Shown one piece after another: positions 39,245 through 51,376 of a stretch of DNA of 64,000 nt (the first letter of the stretch is position 1; every line of letters starts with the position of its first letter). The DNA comes from Agaricus subrufescens (taxonomy: Eukaryota > Basidiomycota > Agaricomycetes > Agaricales > Agaricaceae): contig CM057061.1 of assembly GCA_029945375.1 (NCBI GenBank), positions 620,001-684,000 of the forward strand. The letters run 5' to 3'. A model generated the notes under the pieces. The model searched no databases, had not been told where the DNA came from, and saw only the letters and a list, made by a program, of their open reading frames with translations. The translations under genes were made by a program, and so were the position numbers.

Positions 39245-39537
39245 CTATTGTTCGCCTTCGTTCTTCTGAACGTTTTGCACGCGTTCATAGATCTCTCTCT
39301 TTCTACGAGATTCCTCTAATTCAGCTTGCCTTTGGCGCATTTTTTCCCTCTTTCTCTCGTCGTCACGGAGAACTCCCTGATACATTGTCTGTAAGAGGTT
39401 GTCAGTACCAAGAATGGCAGTCATTCGGAGTATGTCACCTCTCGCTCTTGCTCCTGCTGGAAATGCACGGCCCATATAGTGAATGCAGAAAAGATGACGG
39501 CCCCCACCAACGTCGCCCGTGCGCGACTTTGACGCAT
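39245..39537 (-). CDS. PET117: PET117 cytochrome c oxidase assembly factor
   Basis: Small mitochondrial inner-membrane protein needed for complex IV assembly, working with Pet191 and Cox15. Two exons, about 78 residues. The N-terminal helix is RATLVGAVIFSAFTIWAVHF, then QQEQERE joins across a short intron to TMYQGVLRDDERKREKMRQR and the coiled tail ESRRKREIYERVQ. The pattern Q-x-x-ER-x-x-M(Y/H)-x-GV-x-RD is the family signature. I start at 39537 because the hydrophobic helix lies directly downstream. An upstream ATG with its own splice donor (39697) would give MSPGRA but is not needed. It is divergent from the CID gene. Confidence 0.82.
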
Positions 39538-39695
39538 GGTTCCTCGATGCCTGTAAATTGGCGCACAGACCAGGGATCAAAACGGCAAGCTGGGGCGGTT
39601 GGACAACAAATGCAAATACACCTTCCTGACAGCCGCACTGTAGCATCTTTCTTTCGATTCTGTGTCGTTTAGGTCTTACCGCTCTCCCTGGCGAC

Positions 39696-42132
39696 ATGCC
39701 AACTGTTCAGGTACGTCTTCGGTTCTCTTTTTTCTGGCATTTTTTACCAAGATCGCGTTAGGATTTCGATGCCGCATTCAACGAGCTCGTTCAAGCCAAG
39801 AGGCTATCGCAATCCAAGATGACGAAACTCACCGAGTTAGCGATGAAGCTTATGGACGTGTGTATTATGAAGCTTATGGACGTGTGTATTATTGCGTTGT
39901 ATTTTTTTTAGGTCATGTTCACATCCAACTTTTGTCTCCAGCAGGATACGCAGCTTGTGTCAGCAATGTATCGGTCTCACAAAACGTTACCCGCATCTTG
40001 CAAAATCTCTAGCCTTTATGTATTTGACGCACTAGCTAGAGCCGCCAGACAGCAGGTCATCAAGCACAATCTTTCAGAACGTCAGGGAACCGGAAACTGT
40101 GCCACATTTCTCTCGAAAGTAGCAGGGGTCCTTGAGGGTCTATTTCAAGATTTACTAGCCACTGGCCTCCCCGAAGCGAAGGTTAGTTTTGCCGGAACCG
40201 CATACAACTGTCCCATGCGCCTATACGAGGTTGATAAAATACCAATTTACGTTCCACTTATGACTGGCTGTGTGTCTTTGATATCTTGCCCTAGGTATTG
40301 TTGTCGCGTACTTGGATCACGATGGTGTGTTTTAGTCACTAGGGCAGATTCAACAGAAGGCGCTCGGGATTCCTAACTTTTCACTCCTAATGGCTATAGC
40401 GTAGTCATGGTCCTAACTTTTTCTCTTGCAGGAAAAAACCAAAAAAATTTATGATATCTGGGTGAAAGGAAGCACGTTCCCCCCCGATATTCTCAGTCGT
40501 TTATTGGACGTAGTATCGGGAAAAGATAAAGGTGCATACCAATTTTTGTTGTACGCTGAGTATCTTCTCTGCCTATATAATTGTTTCCCCAAATTTCTCG
40601 AAGTTCGGGTGAAGGAATGATGCTAAATCGATGTCTGGTTTGTTCAATGTTAGTGACCGAAGTGAATACCTCCGTGACACCCGATCCCCGCATCGTATCT
40701 CAAATAAATTCCACTGTCCCACCTCCTCAAAGCCCCGTTTCACCCACCTCTACTACGGATACTCAGGCGACTTTGCTTGCTCTGTTAACGCAGGCTGCGA
40801 GCCACCAAGTTCCGTGAGTTGTGTTCATTTACTCCCTTTCTCTCGAACACTGACTTTCCATCCAGGCAAACAACCGCAAATACCGCAGTGACAAATCCAG
40901 CGCCTCTCGATCCAGCGCAAATTGCTATCTTGCAGTATTTGCAAGCAGCATCTGTCAATAATAATGCAGCTGCTAGCCCAACCTCACCTACCACGGCAGA
41001 AACTTCAGATCCCCGTGCACCACAAAATGCTACAGGTCATCAAATGTCACATTCACCTGCGCCCTCTGTTGAACATAATCATCCTATCAGGCAAGGCAGC
41101 AGGCGTGATTATCGTAGTCCACCCCAAAACGGTCGTTCCTATGAGAGAGACTATGATAAAAGGAGCCTTTCTTATAAGGAAGGTAGGGGAGGCTCTCGAC
41201 GGCGCGGGCGCTGGAATCGTTGGGACGAACGAGAACCCTTGCCCCAACGAGAGCAGCCAGAGACTGGTCAGAGTCCACGTAGCGGAGGGCGTAGCCGGTC
41301 ACATAGTCCAGAAGGCCGAACGTACAGGGGACCTGCACTGGTACATTCATCAAATTCTCAGCGCCAGGCATCCCCTTCCCGATCTCGATATCATGATGAT
41401 AGTTCTACGTCTTATCCCACCAATGGCAGTTCCAGAAAGGATGAATTCGGTCGCGATTTGAGATCACCCTCACCTTCCGACTCTCCTGACCCTGGTCCTA
41501 CTTCGAACCCTCACAGCAGTACAGCTCCAGACACTCCTATTGCGCATCGTTTTTCAAAATCAGAGTTCTCGTCTACAAGTAATGACCAGATGTCTAAATC
41601 GTCAATAGCTGCGAATACATTCCCCAAGGAACCTGATGCCTTTGAAACGTCTCACGAATCGAGTAACAAGACTGGACAGCAATCTGAAATGGAGAACTTT
41701 GATATATCGACATTTGACCCTACTTCACCTGCTTCGTGGGAAGCAATGGGCAAGATGTGGGAGATAACGAATGGGTATCAACCCTCGACAGAGGAACTGA
41801 TGCAATTCGTGATGATGAGTCAACTTCAGTCAAAGAATTGGCATCAGGAGGATGGCTCGAATGCGTACAATGATGACCAAAGACGAGCCGGAGGTAGAGG
41901 ACAGCGCGGCAACGGCCGAATTAATCACCACGGATGGGCTAATGACGGAATGAATGGCGGTTCGACCGATGCTATCGTTCTTGGAGGTGGTGAGATGGAA
42001 ATGGATGAGTCAGCGGAAGATGAAAGTTTACAAAGGCAGGACCTATCAAACTCGGGGGCTCGGTCTGGGGGGAAAATGCAGAAAGTGGGAGACCGATGGG
42101 TGTTTGTTCGCAGTGATACTGGAGTACGGTGA
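39696..42132 (+). CDS. CID-domain RNA polymerase II CTD-binding protein (Nrd1/SCAF-like)
   Basis: CID proteins bind phosphorylated heptads of the polymerase II tail and act in termination or 3' processing. The N-terminal CID reads DFDAAFNELVQAKRLSQSKM, TELAMKLMD, DTQLVSAMYRSHKTLP, KISSLYVFDALARAARQQV and TKKIYDIWVKGSTFPPDILS. The rest is low complexity: Pro/Thr/Gln-rich, then an Arg/Ser/Gly-rich stretch (RGGSRRRGRWNRWDE, SRSHSPEGR), an acidic segment and a closing block ending GDRWVFVRSDTGVR. No RRM is visible, unlike yeast Nrd1, so the exact orthologue is uncertain; Pcf11 is unlikely because no other Pcf11 motif was seen. The junction after MKLMD should use the acceptor before QDTQLV, since that restores the family sequence. 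It is convergent with the PAP2 gene (49 bp apart). Confidence 0.82.
39843..39890 (+). repeat. exact 24-bp tandem duplication spanning a 5' splice site
   Basis: ATGAAGCTTATGGACGTG plus TGTATT occurs twice head to tail (39843-39866 and 39867-39890). Each copy contains the same GAC/GTGTGT donor, so two identical donors lie 24 nt apart and in the same phase within the CID coding region. Confidence 0.85.
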
Positions 42133-42181
42133 AGGAAAATAATTGGTTGATGATTTTAAAATCTTATACCCATTGATTCAT

Positions 42182-43387
42182 TTAAACTACATTCTCGTTC
42201 GTCGCTGTTAATTCATATGCATCCCTGGAAGGAGCTGCACTAATATACAAATACCGGGCTTCAGTTCTACCGGAGGAGTTGAATGAGCTGGTACGGAACG
42301 GGTTCGGCCAGAACAGGAGGTAACATATCGTTGCAGAGAAGGTTCCAATTAAGCTCCCTGCAACAACGTCTTCCATGTGATGCCTCTATTTATTTGAGGA
42401 TGATAAATCATACATAACAAGCACAATGATGCATAATAACGCTCACGTTGTCTTCGATTCGCGTGAAAGCGACGTGGATCGCCCATGTAAGTGGAATAAG
42501 TGTTAGAACAAGAGCTGCCATCCGGCTTGGGATCAATCTGGCAGAAGGACTCGCAGAAGGACATATGGAGGCAGTCTGACCCGCGATCCAGAGTGTTAGG
42601 AAAACCATGCCTGCAAAAGCGGTAGATGAGTGACCCGAAGGAAATGATTTTCGGCCATCCAAAATCGATGATTTCTTTCTGTTAAGTTAACGCCAATCAG
42701 TCTATATGTAAGATATTCAGGATGGGAAGACTCACCCGGCGCAGAGCTCGGTCACTTTATCCCATTTGCACCTGGCAAGAAAGTCGGGGCGAAGTCTTCC
42801 TTGAGCAGTGTCAGAGAAAGGTAAGGATATACTTCAGAACGGCTCTTACCTACTCTATGTTTGAAATATTCGGTTATCAAGCGTGCCAGGCCTCTATAAA
42901 TCGTAGTGTATGAGACAGTGAGTGGCGCCCGGGATAATTTGCGTTTGACACGAACCGACCAGCAAAAAGTGCAAGTCCACCATGATGTATTTCAGCAAGT
43001 GACCTATTCTTGAACCCAACGATGGCTACGACTAGAAGTGGAATAACGAGAGCAGTCGCAAAGTTGAAAGTCGAGCCGACTCTAGAATGACATTAAGATG
43101 GTTGACAATCCCTCTATAACATGAATGGAGCCTTACTGATTTGCTTTGTGGGGGTGGGAAATAGTCTTGTCCGTCAGTGAGAATTCCCGCTCGTAAATGG
43201 GCCAAAGAGATATGAAGTACGAGAGGACCCAGAGTAAGCCCACAAAGAACCTGTCATTCGTGAAGTGAGTTGCATAGTTGTGTATACTAGGGATTGAAGG
43301 ACAAGATATATACCAGTCTAAGATGTAAAATTTATGGAACCAGCCCGCGGTGTCTTGACCAAAGTATTGTCTTGCAAATGAAAGCAT
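42182..43387 (-). CDS. PAP2-type lipid phosphate phosphatase (Dpp1/Lpp1-like)
   Basis: Multi-pass membrane enzyme that dephosphorylates phosphatidic acid, lysophosphatidic acid and diacylglycerol pyrophosphate. After an N-terminal segment (GWFHKFYILDW) come a helix (FFVGLLWVLSYFISLWPIY), EREFSLTDKTISHPHK (a Dpp1 hallmark), further helices, and phosphatase motif 2 RKSFPSGHSSTAFAG. A helix and motif 3 HHMEDVVAGSLIG follow, with His and Asp spaced as in the catalytic triad, and a last helix and tail end NENVV. About 330 residues over several exons. The start is the least certain part: an exon further up (near 43487) could exist. Confidence 0.85.
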
Positions 43388-43638
43388 GTCAGTGGGAAAT
43401 CATTCAATGTCCTGGACATACCATACTAGTAATTGGAGCTACCGTATTTGTCCAGTGTTTGTCGATCAATAGGTTCATGACTTTCTGATTCAGGATAGTC
43501 GGTGGTCTTGTCGTCTACATCTTATCTCTCATTCTCACTGAGATGTTTCGCCATATTTTTATACCTCGGGCATCCTCCGGTACGAGTCTGACTGAATTCC
43601 GGCTTACTGTCGTACGAGAATCTGCTATGTAATCCGGG

Positions 43639-43644
43639 ACGCGT
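43639..43644. promoter_or_regulatory. MluI cell-cycle box upstream of DNMT5
   Basis: ACGCGT inside the longer palindrome GGGACGCGTCCC, 120 bp before the DNMT5 ATG. Compare the triple site at RFC3. Confidence 0.45.
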
Positions 43645-43763
43645 CCCGTCACGTACGTAACGTGTTTGTGACTCATTCAATCCGCCATGGGATACACGTT
43701 CTCGTGAATTGTAAACTTAAACTTATACCCCCACCTTTGTCGTGCTCCTCCAAGACAACCGAA

Positions 43764-46700
43764 ATGGCCAAGGAGAAATCAAAATCTAAGGGGCAGACAT
43801 CTATCGCCTCGTTTTTCGGCGGTTCCAAAAAGCAACCAAAGACTGATCCTGAAGACAGCAGCGGTGAAGAACACGCGATCCCCAAGGGACGCGCCAAAGG
43901 GAAAGCTCGTCAAGAGGAGGAGGAGGAGAGCGACGCCGATGTCGATGTCGAAATGGAGGATGAGGTCACGACTACCACTGCGAAGAAGGGCGGAAAACTC
44001 TCTGCCTTCGATCTCGACTCCTCCGACCTGCCACCCATAAACGAAATCCCCGCTATCTTCTCAGACTTGGTCAGCCGTATTCCAAAAATCAAGTCCGTTG
44101 TTGAGCACGTACAAGGGAGGAAGTTGAGGGTTGCTACGATGTGCTCTGGCACCGAGTCTCCCCTCCTGGCTCTCGAGCTGATACAAAAATCCATATTGGA
44201 ACAGCACCAACTTCAACTTGAAATCGAGCACGTATTCTCATGCGAGATCGAACCGTTCAAGCAAGCGTACATTGAACGCAATTTCCATCCTCCCATTCTT
44301 TTCCGAGACGTCTGTGAATTGGGAGACGACGAAGCGTAAGTGTATCCCCGGATCTTACTATTGATTTGAGCTCATATGCGTACAGACATACTGCATATGG
44401 TGCTCTGGTTCCCGTTCCGGGAAACGTTGATATGCTTATAGCTGGCACATCTTGCGTTGACTATTCCAATCTCAACACACAGAAGCAGGACATCGATGCT
44501 CAGGGTGAATCTGGCCGAACATTCAGAGGGATGATGTCTTGGGTGAAAAACCATCGTCCCCCTATCGTCATTCTCGAGAACGTTTGTTCTGCTCCTTGGG
44601 AGCGTGTTAAGGAGTATTTTGAACGTACTGGTTACAGTGCTGCATTTACGCGAGTTGACACCAAATTCTATTATATCCCCCATACAAGAACCCGAGTATA
44701 CCTCGTCGCTGTTGACAAGCGCAATTCTAGCATACCTCAAGACTGGAAAGAGCTTGTCGCAGATAAATTGAAGCGACCTGCATCATCCACCCTCGATTCT
44801 TTCTTACTTTCCTCTGACGACCCCCGAATCCATCAAGCTCGCCAAAAGCTTGTTCAGGAAAGTTACGGCGCCTTGGACCGCAAAACAGGGCGAACGGATT
44901 GGGGACGTTGTGAATCTAGGCACCAACGTGCTAGGCTGGAAGAGGCCCTTGGGAACAAACGACCGCTGACTAGTTGGGATGAAGGTATGTATTTTTTTAT
45001 GCGCTATATCAAGCCACTCATGTTTATCTACAGGTGGTTTTTGTAAACTTCCTGACTTCGCTTGGAATGACTGGGGAGTGGGCCAAGTAGAACGTGTTTG
45101 GGACTTGATGGATATTAGTTTGCTTCGTTCGTCCTTGAAGGGTATTGACCCGAACTACAAGACGTGAGTTTTTTTTTCTTTAAAAAAAGAAACCTACTAT
45201 ATGAAACGTTTTTACAGGCAAGTATGGAATCTTTCGCAAAATGTCGATCGTACTATCGGTTCTGGAAAGCCGGGGCTTTGTCCTTGCCTTACCCCATCGA
45301 TGATTCCCTACATCACTAATCGAGGTGGTCCCATGGTCGGACTGGAGGCGTTGTCTATGCAAGGCCTGCCGGTGGACAAACTTCTACTGACACGCGAGAC
45401 GGAGGATCAACTTGCTGATTTAGCTGGCAATGCTATGTCGACGACCGTAGTCGGTGCTTGCATTTTGGCTTCGTTGGTTGTCGGCAGGAAACTTCTGAAG
45501 AGTGGAGACGATACAGAAACTTATGAATTCAAAAATTCGCAGAGTTACGATGCGGATGCCATGCAGATTGATTCGGATGTACCCACACACGTCCACACAG
45601 ATAACGTAGTGGGAGCCGAAGACCTTACGTATCAACCTCTTGAACTGTCGGGGAACCAAGGTTATACCCTGTCGTCGCTTCTCATCGATGCGGAGAAAAG
45701 CTCTCGACTATGTGGCTGTGAGGGCCGGACTGATATAACGAAGCGGGAGCTGTACCGTTGCAGTGACTGTAGCACAAGTTTCTGCAAGAAGTGTGGCGGA
45801 CGACCAGAGCACAACCCACAGCTCATCGATGTGGAGCAAAATCCGCGTTTGCATCCCAGCGACTTTGCAAGGCGTCTAAAATCTATTCTTCCAATGTGTC
45901 TCTGCTTAACTGCTGTTACCGCCGACGTGCTCGAAAAGCTCAAGGATCAGGAGGGTCTCACAATCCCACAAGCACGGTGGAAGAAATGGACTGAAGCGGT
46001 TGTACGTGGCTTCACCACCGAACTACGATTTGTGGAGTGTAGACGTCAAGAAATCTGGAGTGCGATTTATCAGTCACCCTATGCCTCCCTCGAACTATCC
46101 CTTCACCCTCAACAACCCGAATGGCGCCTCTTCGTCTTTCCTGAAGAACAAGAACCGGCTAACGCAGAAATTCGTCACATCCTCGCCGCCCCCGTAGGCA
46201 GGTTGATCTGTAAGGACAACCTGTTAAGTGGCCAGTGGCACCTCGCGTTACCCCACGTCACTACACTCCCTATCAAGATTCAAGGTCAAGGCGAACTTGT
46301 TCCATCCTGGGAGGCACGACTTGGCCTAACCCATAAGGACTTCCGTGATAAGATGGTATTTTCAAGTCTCAAGGTCACTGTTCCGGAGGAGAAACTCGAC
46401 CGCTTTGATCGCGATATCACTGGTGTATATACGCTCCTTGATAAGTGTGGTACTGCCAACGGCGCTTTACACAAGAAACAAGCCCAAGACGGAAATCTCC
46501 CTCCTCTTTACATGCTCTTCGATCCCCACCGTACAAATGATTCCGAGGATGCCTTTGTTTTCTCTATCAGTACGCGCCGTACCGAGTTTAAGGAATCTCG
46601 ACCCATCGTTTGCAAGTTAGACCCTAAATGGAGGCAGAATGCCAAGGATGGGGAGCAGAGCGTGTCGTGTCATCTCCCGTGTCGATGGGTACCTTTTGAT

Positions 46701-49700
46701 ATCATTGAGCTAAAGGTAAGTTTATTCTGTTCCGTACTTTAAATCACAGTATTCAACTCCGCACTACAGGCATCTGTGGGGCAGAACGCTCAATTTGGCA
46801 CCCCACAAGCACTTCAAATTCCGAATGATAGCGATGCTTGCCTCAATGCCTGGGCCCTCCTAGCTTGTAAAGTCGATCTTCACAACCAAGCCGGTAGTGA
46901 ATGGTCGCGGGAGCAATGGAAAGAGGTCGACAAAGTTCACGAACGTGGAACGTTCAAGGCTCTGGCTTGGATCCTCGAGCGAGTACGACACGTCGACGAC
47001 GAACTTCGTTCTTGGCAACACGTTGATGCTGCAGCTCATCATCTAAGATGTGAACGTTGTGCACCGGTCGCGCCGAAGCTTCGTTGGCTGCAAGTCGGGA
47101 AGAAGATGCTGCCAGTGGAAGATCCAGTCCAAGCCGGGATATACGAACGATCCCTCAAATCGCGTCCGAACCCTTTCGTCACCCAGCTGAAGCTTGATGA
47201 TAACGGAATTGGGATGATACGTGTTGGAATTAATATTCCTACTCTTCTTCATCGAGCGCTCTCTCGTCTACCGACTCATAATCGACCCGAGAAGCCACTC
47301 CTTTCCTGGCGACTCGACACTAACTATACACCGACCGTCAATGCCAACCTCCCTAAATTCGTCATCTTGAGTAATAAATCTGACAAGGAACATGCTCAGC
47401 CCCCGAGTTTCAAGATTCCCCTGCGCAAGGAGCAGCTCCGTTCACTTGAGTGGATGGTAAAGCAAGAGTCAGATGACGTTGCTCCATTCATTGAGGAGGA
47501 AATCTCTGAAGCCATCTTGACTCCCTTGGGTTGGCGTGCCGAAGGCAGAGCACAGAGACCTGTTCGAATCAAAGGAGGTGTTCTTGCTGATCAAGTTGGA
47601 TATGGGAAGACGGCTATTACGCTGGGCCTTATCGATTGCACCTACAAGGCTGTCAAGAAGCAGTTCGCTAATATAGGACGTGTCAGTGGAAAAATTGCTA
47701 CCAAGGCTACTCTCGTCGTCGTACCACCTCATCTCACTCGTCAATGGAATTCCGAAGTTATTAAATTCGCTGGCAAGAACCGATTCAATGTTCTCGTCAT
47801 ATCCACAGTCGCCAATCTGAATAGCACCACTATTGCGGATGTCCTCAATTCAGATATAGTCGTTGTCGCGTCGAACATCTTCAAGAGTAATGTCTACCAA
47901 GAGAACCTCGAATCGCTGGCCGCTGCGGGTGAGATTCCCGTTAAGGAGGGTCGTCATTTCAACGCCCAACTGGAGGAGTCGCTCGAAGCTCTCAAAGGTC
48001 AGGTAGATCGTCTCCAGGATGAAGGTTCAGAAGCTGTTCTGGTGGCCATTAAAGAAGGTCGCAAAAAGAGTAATATGATTTTCTATCATCTCCCGGAAAC
48101 TGAGATACTAATCCCTCTACCTAGGCGAAGAAGAAGCACGGGAAAATGCTCTTGTCCAAACGAAACGTCTCAAAGGGAAATCTTATCGGGAAGCCGCCGA
48201 GAAACTGGAAGATGCGGCAAGAAAACTCTCTGTAGAGGATAAACCCACTACCGTCGCCCCGCCTTCAAATACCAAATCTTTGGTGCCAGAGGTAGTCATC
48301 GAAGTCAAACCCGGCCACCCCTCTTATGAGAAAATGAAATCTGGCAAGCAAGCTTCAAGTGATCATTCTCGCAAGAGAGCCAGACGTTCCACCGCCAAAG
48401 CTATTGTCGTTTCGGACGATGAAGAACCTCAATCTGGCAGCGATTACGAGGATGCTAGCGATGCATCTTCTGTCTCGGAACGCGAGCCAAAGAAGGCATC
48501 CTCAGCGAAGGGTTTGAAGAGGAAACGGATAATCGACTCTGACGAAGAGTTCTCTGCTGAAGAGACGGACGAAGATGATTTCCCTCCTCCCACTTCCGAT
48601 GACGATGCGAGTGTTGTCTCTATCAAACAAAGTGGGAAGAGCAAGAAACCGACGAAAAAGGCGTCTTCCCGTTCAGCTACTACTAGCGCAGATGAGGGTG
48701 CTATGAGCGTCGACGAAACTCCCAAAACGACCAAGAAAGGGAGCACCAGCAAAGCCAAAGCTACATCCGGCGACAGACCGACCAAACGTCAGAAGCGGAC
48801 TGATAGCGATCCCTGGAAGCTTGGTTCGAGGGCAGTCAAGAGCGATTGGAAGCAAATGCAGGCGCCTCCTTTCGAGATATTCCACTTTGCCAGGAAAGTC
48901 GTCGACGAGTATACGTACTTAGACGGGAAAATCCACGCATTGGTCACGAATATCGCTGCGGAACGCCATTGGGTTTTGTCTGGCACTCCTCCGATCCACG
49001 ACTTCGCGGCTCTCAAGACAATAGCGGCGTTTCTGAACTTACATCTTGGTATAGATGACGATGCGGAAGGCCGATCGGTCGAAGTCAAGAAGAGGCGACG
49101 TGAGCAAACTGGTACGTGTTTGCCCGATTTCTTTGTGTTTCGTGTTGTGTAACCTTACTTGACCCAGCCGTGGAGAAGTTCCATTCATTCCGTGAGGTTC
49201 ACACTCTGGAGTGGCATGCGCACCGACATGAGCTTGGCCAGACATTCCTCAACCAATTCGTTCGTCAGGTAAGTTTATTGTTGCTGGAAAACTTACACAT
49301 TCTGACCAACTACATAAGAACATTGCCGAAATCGACGAAATCCCTTGGACCGAGAAAATCGAAACAGTCGTTCTTCCCGCCGCGGAGCGAGCCATTTACC
49401 TTGAATTGGAGCATCATTTGCGCGCTCTCGACATGACGATTAAACGCGGGAAAAAGACTGAGAGTGATAGGGAGAAGCGACTCGCAAAGTCTCTTGGAGA
49501 ATCAAAGTTCGTAAATCTTTTCTCCGCCATTGTCACTTTCTAATCCTCCTCCAGATCTGCGGAAGAAGCGTTGCTCAAGCGTTGTTCGCACTTCGACTTA
49601 GAGACATCGAACGAGAACGCTATGAAGGCTTGCGACGTGATTGTCAAGGAGCGACAGAAGCAACTTGATGATTGTAAGGCTGAGCTACTGAAAGCGATCA

Positions 49701-50773
49701 AAGAGGGTGTGAAGCGCGAACAAAAGATTGGGGACGTTGGTCAAGAGTCGATGTTCAACGAGTATATCCGTGTCTGCCGAACCGAGGGTGTCGATGACCA
49801 GGATGCTTCGCAGATGGTTCGGGAGATTCTGGACGAAGCTGGCGCTGGCAATGGTAAAGCTAAAGGCAGGAACCAAGATGTTCAACTTTCAGAGAAGGTC
49901 AAGGCCGCCGTATGGGATCATCGTGAACGGACACACGAGATTCGTCGGCTTACCAAGGAAATGGTTGGACGCATTCGGTCCCTCCGTTACTTTACAGTCG
50001 TTCGAGATCTTCAAAAGCAAGCCGATGCACGCCCCAATATCTCTTGCCCCAGTTGTGGCAGAACGAATATTCCCGTCGATGAAGCAGCCGTACTTTCCTC
50101 ATGTGGTCATATGGGTTGCCGAACTTGCGTTCGCAAATCAGCGGAACAAGAAGAATGTGTTTATGCTGCATCTGGAGCGTGCAAATCTGCGGCTCGAGTA
50201 CTCAACGTTGTCAACGCTGATACTCTGGGTGAAGACGATGTCGAACGGGACGGACGCGGCAAGCACTTCGGTTCGAAGCTCGAAACTGTGGTAAAACTTA
50301 TCAAGTAAGTGGATCTCTGGACATGACTCTTGAAAGAAAATTAATATTTGGGTAGGAAAACACGAAAAGAAGATCGAATTCTTGTGTTTGTACAGTTCCC
50401 CGACCTCATGAAGAAAGTCACAGAGGCGTTCGAATACCACAAGATCCCCTTCTTGGAAATCAAAGGTACCGCGAATCAAAAGAGCAAGAACCTCGAACTC
50501 TTCCAGAACGATAGCAAGGAACGAGTACTCCTGTTGAACGTCATGGATGAGAGTGCCAGCGGTGCTAACTTGACTGGCGCCAATCATGCCATTTTCCTAT
50601 CCCCGCTGCTCGCCCCGTCGCAAGAAATCTACACGGCTTGTGAGACCCAGGCCGTGGGTCGCCTTGTCCGGTATGGCCAGACAAAACATGTTTATGTGTG
50701 GAGGTTCCTCACAGCCAACACGATCGATGAGGAAATTTTCAATGAAAGGAAGCAAGTGGTTCAATCTCAGTAG
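43764..50773 (+). CDS. DNMT5: DNMT5-type DNA cytosine methyltransferase with RING and SNF2 ATPase
   Basis: ATP-dependent maintenance CpG methyltransferase family. Roughly 2,100-2,200 residues in about ten exons. Order: basic N-terminus with a PIP box (Q11-TSIAS-FF18), acidic linker, then the methyltransferase domain. The domain has motif I VATMCSGTESPLLALEL, FSCEIEPFKQAYIERNF, motif IV region AGTSCVDYSNLN with SC in place of the usual PCQ (typical of DNMT5), and motif VI VILENVCSAP. FYYIPHTRTRVYLVAVD, GGPMVGLEALSMQGLPVD and a Cys-rich segment (CSDCSTSFCKKCGG) follow. The SNF2 part starts LRSLEWMVKQE, with Walker A LADQVGYGKTAITLG and VVPPHLTRQW. A long acidic/Lys-rich insert follows, then VDEYTYL (DEAH position), HWVLSGTP, the RING CPSCGRTN ... 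CGHMGCRTC, and the helicase C domain ILVFVQFPD ... QAVGRLVRYGQTK. No chromodomain is visible, unlike the Cryptococcus enzyme. Confidence 0.92.
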
Positions 50774-50915
50774 AGCGTCTTTTTGCATTTTTGTTCAATT
50801 TTGTCATTTACGCTGGATCTTTGAGGATATAATGTAATCTTGGATAATTGTACACTTTCAATATCAGGATACGAGACTTACACGACACCGGAGCTTGGCA
50901 GTATTAGAAGAACTT
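50774..50915. other. convergent 3' flanks of DNMT5 and CRIPT
   Basis: 142 bp between two stop codons; AT-rich, no feature apart from presumed UTRs. Confidence 0.5.
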
Positions 50916-51376
50916 CTATTTGTTCGACATGACGTAGCTGCTGGTATCCAGGATCTGTTTTCCACATATTGAGCACAGACCTTTTCTGTAAGCGCAACCT
51001 GAAAGTGCAGCGGGTCAGGCAATGAGTACGGCGAGAGGGGTGGCGGACGTACCGTGGCAGTACTTGGCATTATTCTGCGTCGTCGGCTGCTTGCAGTCTT
51101 TGCATCTAGATTGGTAGGGCTATGGGCCATATCAGAGGATGTCAAGGCTGAAACGACAGAGGCAAATGATGCTCACCTGAAAACGGTTCTTGGAACTGCC
51201 AGGTCGACTGAGCAGCTTATTCTCTCCGACCTTACGAGATCCTTCTTTGATACTCGATGAGCTGGACGTGAATGGATCGGGAGCAGCCAGTTTTGATAGT
51301 TTCTATGGATATGAGTTGATAGGATAGGACAAAAGTGAGAATAGGAAGGCACCTTCTCGCACTTCTTACAGACCAT
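50916..51376 (-). CDS. CRIPT: CRIPT-family cysteine-rich zinc protein
   Basis: Small conserved protein first known as a PDZ partner in animals and also linked to the minor spliceosome. About 100 residues in four exons. MVCKKCEK is followed, after an intron, by KLSKLAAPDPFTSSSSSIKE and GSRKVGENKLLS, then CKDCKQPTTQNNAKYCHGCA and YRKGLCSICGKQILDTSSY. CxxC pairs at the N-terminus and in the C-terminal half match the family's metal-binding pattern. The end VMSNK replaces the animal PDZ-binding tail. Start at the MVC motif, which is invariant in the family. Confidence 0.9.

Noticed and set aside
39696..42132. Calling the CID protein Nrd1 or Pcf11 outright
   Set aside because: No RRM and no Pcf11 zinc fingers seen; only the CID is certain.
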